Shown: positions 61,690-64,000 of the stretch, one piece after another
Layout of the letters: every line of letters begins with the position of its first letter
How positions within the stretch are numbered: the stretch's first letter is position 1
The notes under the pieces: generated by a model
Databases searched by the model: none
Told to the model about the DNA's origin: nothing
What the model saw: only the letters and a program-made list of their open reading frames with translations
Virus record (IMG/VR): IMGVR_UViG_3300032213_002833
Span: 1-64,000 of that record
DNA from: a virus
Reading direction: 5' to 3' (one strand)
Length of the DNA: 64,000 nucleotides
Translations under genes and position numbers: made by a program

Positions 61690-62625
61690 TTAATAGGTTG
61701 CAGAGCATAAGTGAGTTTTATGAAAAGGACAATACTTGCAATTATCGTTTATTTTAGGTTGGTGTTCAACTTGTTTAAAACCATTTCGATCAAATGCTTG
61801 TTCTATAAATTCCTCTATTGATTTTGTTACTTTATTTAGTTTTACTTTACCTGCTGCTGGTTTGTGGATTTGTACACGTTTGATAACAAAATTTTCGCTT
61901 TCAAATATTTTACGTTTTACAATCAAAAATTCAACTTCAATATTTTCTAATGGGATATTGTAAATCTCGGAGAAATATTTTTTATATGCTATGAGTTGAA
62001 ATTGTTTATTTTCATCCGATTTTTGTTTTTTATTCCAACCATTATAAGATGTTTTAATATCTATAATTCTAATTTTATTTGTTGGTTCGTGATATAAAAC
62101 AACATCAATGAATCCTTGAAGTAATACGTTTTGGTATTTTGAATGTGGGGTTAGTACAATAGGTATTTCACATCCAACTAAATGCCATCCTCGTTTACCA
62201 AAATATTTTGTTTTGTCTTTAGATAGTTCTCTTATTATTTCAACTCCATCTTCGTAAAATTCTCTTAGTTCTCCAGGTTCAGAGAAATGTTGGTTGTTGT
62301 TTGATTTGTATTGTTTTTTATATTCTTCACGGAGTTTTTCCTCTAGCATTTCAGATGTGTTAAGTCTGTCTGCTTCGGCTCCACTTTGTTCATAAAATAC
62401 AGTTAGGTAATGCTGGAGTGTTTCGTGGAATGCTGTTCCAAAAACAGTGTGAATGGTTGAAGTGAATTGTTTGTGTCCTTCCTTGTATTGTAGTGACCAT
62501 TTTTTAGGGCAATCATTGAACATTGAAAGTTGAGAGTAGGAAATGGACTTTTGAGTTGCAAAGTCTATTTGAGGTAGAACTTTTTCTTTTATTTCCTTTA
62601 ATACGGAAGGTACCTTTTTTTTCAT
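61690..62625 (-). CDS. PD-(D/E)XK nuclease, Cas4/RecB-like with Fe-S-type Cys
   Basis: The start at 62625 (MKKKVPSVLKEIKEKVLPQI) is preferred; 5 extra codons are possible. Core: SYSQLSMFNDCPKKWSLQYK, VFGTAFHETLQHYL, GFIDVVLYHEPTN and IRIIDIKTSYNGW (D-x-K). One early Cys (in FNDCPKKW) and three near the end (NDNCKYCPFHKTHLC) match the 4-Cys iron-sulphur arrangement of Cas4/AddB-type nucleases. It probably trims or recombines DNA. Confidence 0.8.
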   Translation of the reverse strand: MKKKVPSVLKEIKEKVLPQIDFATQKSISYSQLSMFNDCPKKWSLQYKEGHKQFTSTIHTVFGTAFHETLQHYLTVFYEQSGAEADRLNTSEMLEEKLREEYKKQYKSNNNQHFSEPGELREFYEDGVEIIRELSKDKTKYFGKRGWHLVGCEIPIVLTPHSKYQNVLLQGFIDVVLYHEPTNKIRIIDIKTSYNGWNKKQKSDENKQFQLIAYKKYFSEIYNIPLENIEVEFLIVKRKIFESENFVIKRVQIHKPAAGKVKLNKVTKSIEEFIEQAFDRNGFKQVEHQPKINDNCKYCPFHKTHLCSATY

Positions 62626-62637
62626 TGTATAAAGATA

Positions 62638-62664
62638 CAAAAAAAGCCTGCCAAAGGCAAGCTT
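62638..62664 (-). terminator. Rho-independent terminator
   Basis: On the coding strand AAGC-TTGCC / GGCAGGCTT, with a 3-nt loop, followed by TTTTT. It ends the operon of the small conserved genes just before the nuclease gene. Confidence 0.8.
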
Positions 62665-62750
62665 TCTTTAAATTTTTGAAATTATCTTGATAGCGACAAT
62701 AAGATAATCTCTTGCTATAACTAGCAAACGGTCCTAAGCCGTGTCGTAAG

Positions 62751-62984
62751 TTACTTAATGATACCGGCTCTTAACTGCCAAAGTTTCATTTCTTCAATAT
62801 TTTCTTGAGGTCCAACTATGTTTTCGTAATCAATCATTCCTAATGTTCCTCCGATACGAGATAAATCTATAGCGTTTTCAGCAACACGATGTAAATCCAT
62901 ATCGTCTTTGGCATCTTCTCTAGCATATTCGAGTAATCGAATAAATAGAGGAACATCTAATTTAATCGTGTCTTTTGGGTTCAT
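62751..62984 (-). CDS. Conserved phage protein (77 aa)
   Basis: The pattern MNPKDTIKLDVPLFIRLLEY, then AREDAKDDMDLHRVAENAID, is a well-conserved small protein of large phages (LDVPLFIRLLEYAREDA). Function unknown. It lies 1 nt after the next upstream gene. Confidence 0.65.
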   Translation of the reverse strand: MNPKDTIKLDVPLFIRLLEYAREDAKDDMDLHRVAENAIDLSRIGGTLGMIDYENIVGPQENIEEMKLWQLRAGIIK

Positions 62985-62985
62985 G

Positions 62986-63534
62986 TTAGTAGTTATTTGG
63001 TTCTTCTACTTCTTTTCCTTCGTCTAAATCTTCATCATCTTTTTCTTCCCCTTCTTCTAGGTCTTGTTCTCTGTTTTCAAATTTAGTTTCGTATCTTTCA
63101 CTTAAGAAATGTTCAAAAGCATCTTCGTATGATTCTTTTTCACGTTTAGCAAATGGGCTATTAATAGCACCCATTCCAACAAAGTTTTCGTTTATTGATT
63201 CTTTGTTTTCTTTTTCTTCGTTTTCTTGCAATTTAGCTTTATATTCACCTTCTGTGATTACACCTGCTAACATTTGCATACGTAATTGTTCGTTTGTCAT
63301 AATTGTGGTTTCTAAAATTGTGTTATATCTAAATTCATAAGCATTGAATAATCTATTTAATTCTTTACTTACAATACGTTGTTGTTCTAAACTTGAGGAA
63401 GAATTTATTATGGATAAAAAAGCATCTAAAATGTCTTTCATGACCCATATATCCTCAGGATGATCCGTTTTTAATTTTTTATTTAAATTATCTAAACGTT
63501 TTCCTATAGGTTGAAAAGAATCATTTTTTTCCAT
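62986..63534 (-). CDS. Acidic protein, possibly with internal start (182 aa)
   Basis: A helical first part (residues 1-78) and, from Met79 (MTNEQLRMQMLAGVITEGEY), a second part that resembles separate small scaffold/core-like phage proteins, with a strongly acidic tail (EEGEEKDDEDLDEGKEVEEP). An internal start at 63300 could make a short form, as in phage prohead core proteins, but no promoter or clear ribosome site is visible. The full frame is the safer reading. Confidence 0.5.
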   Translation of the reverse strand: MEKNDSFQPIGKRLDNLNKKLKTDHPEDIWVMKDILDAFLSIINSSSSLEQQRIVSKELNRLFNAYEFRYNTILETTIMTNEQLRMQMLAGVITEGEYKAKLQENEEKENKESINENFVGMGAINSPFAKREKESYEDAFEHFLSERYETKFENREQDLEEGEEKDDEDLDEGKEVEEPNNY

Positions 63535-63688
63535 TTCTCCAATAATTTACAGCAACATCTACAGCGGTTCTCAATTGCTCAATTAAATCATCAACTTTCT
63601 TCTTTTCTTCAGGGTTTATCTCACTTTCATTTAAAGTGTTTTTCCACTCTAAATTTTCAAATTTAATATCCTTGTATTTACCTTCCAT
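63521..63688 (-). CDS. Small helical protein (55 aa)
   Basis: ATG at 63688; product MEGKYKDIKFENLEWKNTLN, then ESEINPEEKKKVDDLIEQLR. It overlaps the 182-residue gene by 14 nt. An AATATTTATA element lies 6 nt upstream. No family recognised. Confidence 0.5.
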   Translation of the reverse strand: MEGKYKDIKFENLEWKNTLNESEINPEEKKKVDDLIEQLRTAVDVAVNYWRNGKK

Positions 63689-63694
63689 GTTTAT

Positions 63695-63704
63695 TATAAA
63701 TATT
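63695..63704 (-). promoter_or_regulatory. AATATTTATA late-gene element
   Basis: Plus-strand TATAAATATT 6 nt before the start at 63688, overlapping the stop of the 93-residue gene. Confidence 0.3.
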
Positions 63705-63984
63705 ATAGAGTTTTTGATTTACGCAATACTGTTAAAGCTTTCTGCATGTATAGAATATCATCTAATTTTTCCTGGATACTATGTTCGAGCCAATCTTCTA
63801 GAGATAGGTCGGATCTATCCAAATCTGTGTTGTATTTCTGTTTTCCTATAGTGGCTCTTTCAATAAATTTATCAATGATAGAATCTACGATTGAATCTGT
63901 TGTTGAAATTATTCGTTCGTTTTTTCCAATTGATATTCCGTATGGTTTACCTGTTAAAGGATCTTTTTGTGGTACAAATGTCAT
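63703..63984 (-). CDS. Conserved phage protein (93 aa)
   Basis: Begins MTFVPQKDPLTGKPYGISIG. The C-terminal half (KQKYNTDLDRSDLSLEDWLE, then HSIQEKLDDILYMQKALTVL) is a conserved phage pattern (KYxTDLDRxDLSxxEWLxHxQEELxDxxLYxxxL) related to MazG-like or DUF-type helical proteins. Function unknown, possibly nucleotide-related. Confidence 0.6.
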   Translation of the reverse strand: MTFVPQKDPLTGKPYGISIGKNERIISTTDSIVDSIIDKFIERATIGKQKYNTDLDRSDLSLEDWLEHSIQEKLDDILYMQKALTVLRKSKTL

Positions 63985-64000
63985 TTCATTAATTTTTTGG

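Noticed and set aside
1-64000. CRISPR array or prophage attachment site
   Set aside because: No regularly spaced identical repeats, no integrase-like gene and no duplicated tRNA ends suggesting an attachment site were seen; the iterons at 30.4-30.7 kb are too degenerate and irregular for CRISPR.

Overview
The window is one continuous piece of a large, tailed, T4-type (myovirus) bacteriophage genome that very probably infects a Bacteroidetes host, most likely a flavobacterium-like cell. The phage call rests on a block of recognisable T4-style baseplate genes (gp25-like, gp6-like, a gp5-like spike without lysozyme), a probable gp55-type late sigma factor, a tail spike, tRNA genes and homing-type nucleases. 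The Bacteroidetes call rests on very low G+C, the scarcity of strong Shine-Dalgarno sites, promoters that resemble the Bacteroidetes TTTG / TAnnTTTG pattern, and a phage-borne protein with a signal peptide and a type IX secretion-like C-terminus. Every gene I can support lies on the minus strand, so transcription runs from high to low coordinates.

Layout by coordinate. 1-21279: tail and baseplate structural genes (tail fibre fragment, spike, tandem paralogous tail proteins, a 1984-residue protein, baseplate wedge, spike). 21320-26458: probable late sigma factor, an HD-domain hydrolase, a T5orf172/GIY-YIG-like protein and small conserved proteins. 26459-27120: a G+C-rich, mostly noncoding patch, one small ORF and a tRNA-like element. 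27120-43907: a dense array of small early/middle-type genes, nearly every one or two preceded by the same promoter module. It includes an AT-hook repeat protein, two DUF932-like paralogs, a RecA/RadA-like ATPase, a lipoprotein, a metallophosphoesterase and many tiny membrane peptides. It is interrupted at 29977-30723 by an intergenic block with about 14 iteron-like repeats and a G+C-rich hairpin. 43959-46031: the type IX-like secreted protein. 46167-49103: membrane proteins, six ordinary tRNAs (Ala, Ser, Leu, Asp, Thr, Glu), tRNA-like elements and a compact structured RNA candidate. 49127-51655: SWIM, HNH-like and zinc-finger proteins. 51624-61417: a glycosyltransferase/methyltransferase island with a GIY-YIG homing endonuclease inside it. 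61449-63984: a probable DNA-binding regulator, a Cas4/RecB-like nuclease and small conserved phage genes.

The strongest new signal is regulatory. Thirty-three sites between 25.1 and 49.7 kb share a fixed architecture on the minus strand: a 7-nt box (GGA followed by variable bases in 29 sites, TTG or TTTG in four), a spacer of exactly 20 nt, then TATATT and usually NNAGTATA, followed by a short leader and the start codon. In eight sites the box contains the stop codon of the gene upstream. This looks like a phage-adapted version of the host promoter, perhaps with an activator box replacing the -33 element, as MotA boxes do in T4 middle promoters. Late genes instead carry TATAAATAT-type sequences, mostly in reverse orientation relative to the genes, plus three sites in the T4 orientation. 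A second candidate system is the RNA island at 47.6-49.0 kb, where ordinary tRNAs are interspersed with tRNA-like elements that keep acceptor and T arms but lack a normal anticodon arm, and with a ~340-nt RNA rich in perfect hairpins.

All family names are from reading the sequence by eye. No database search, covariance model or structure prediction was run.
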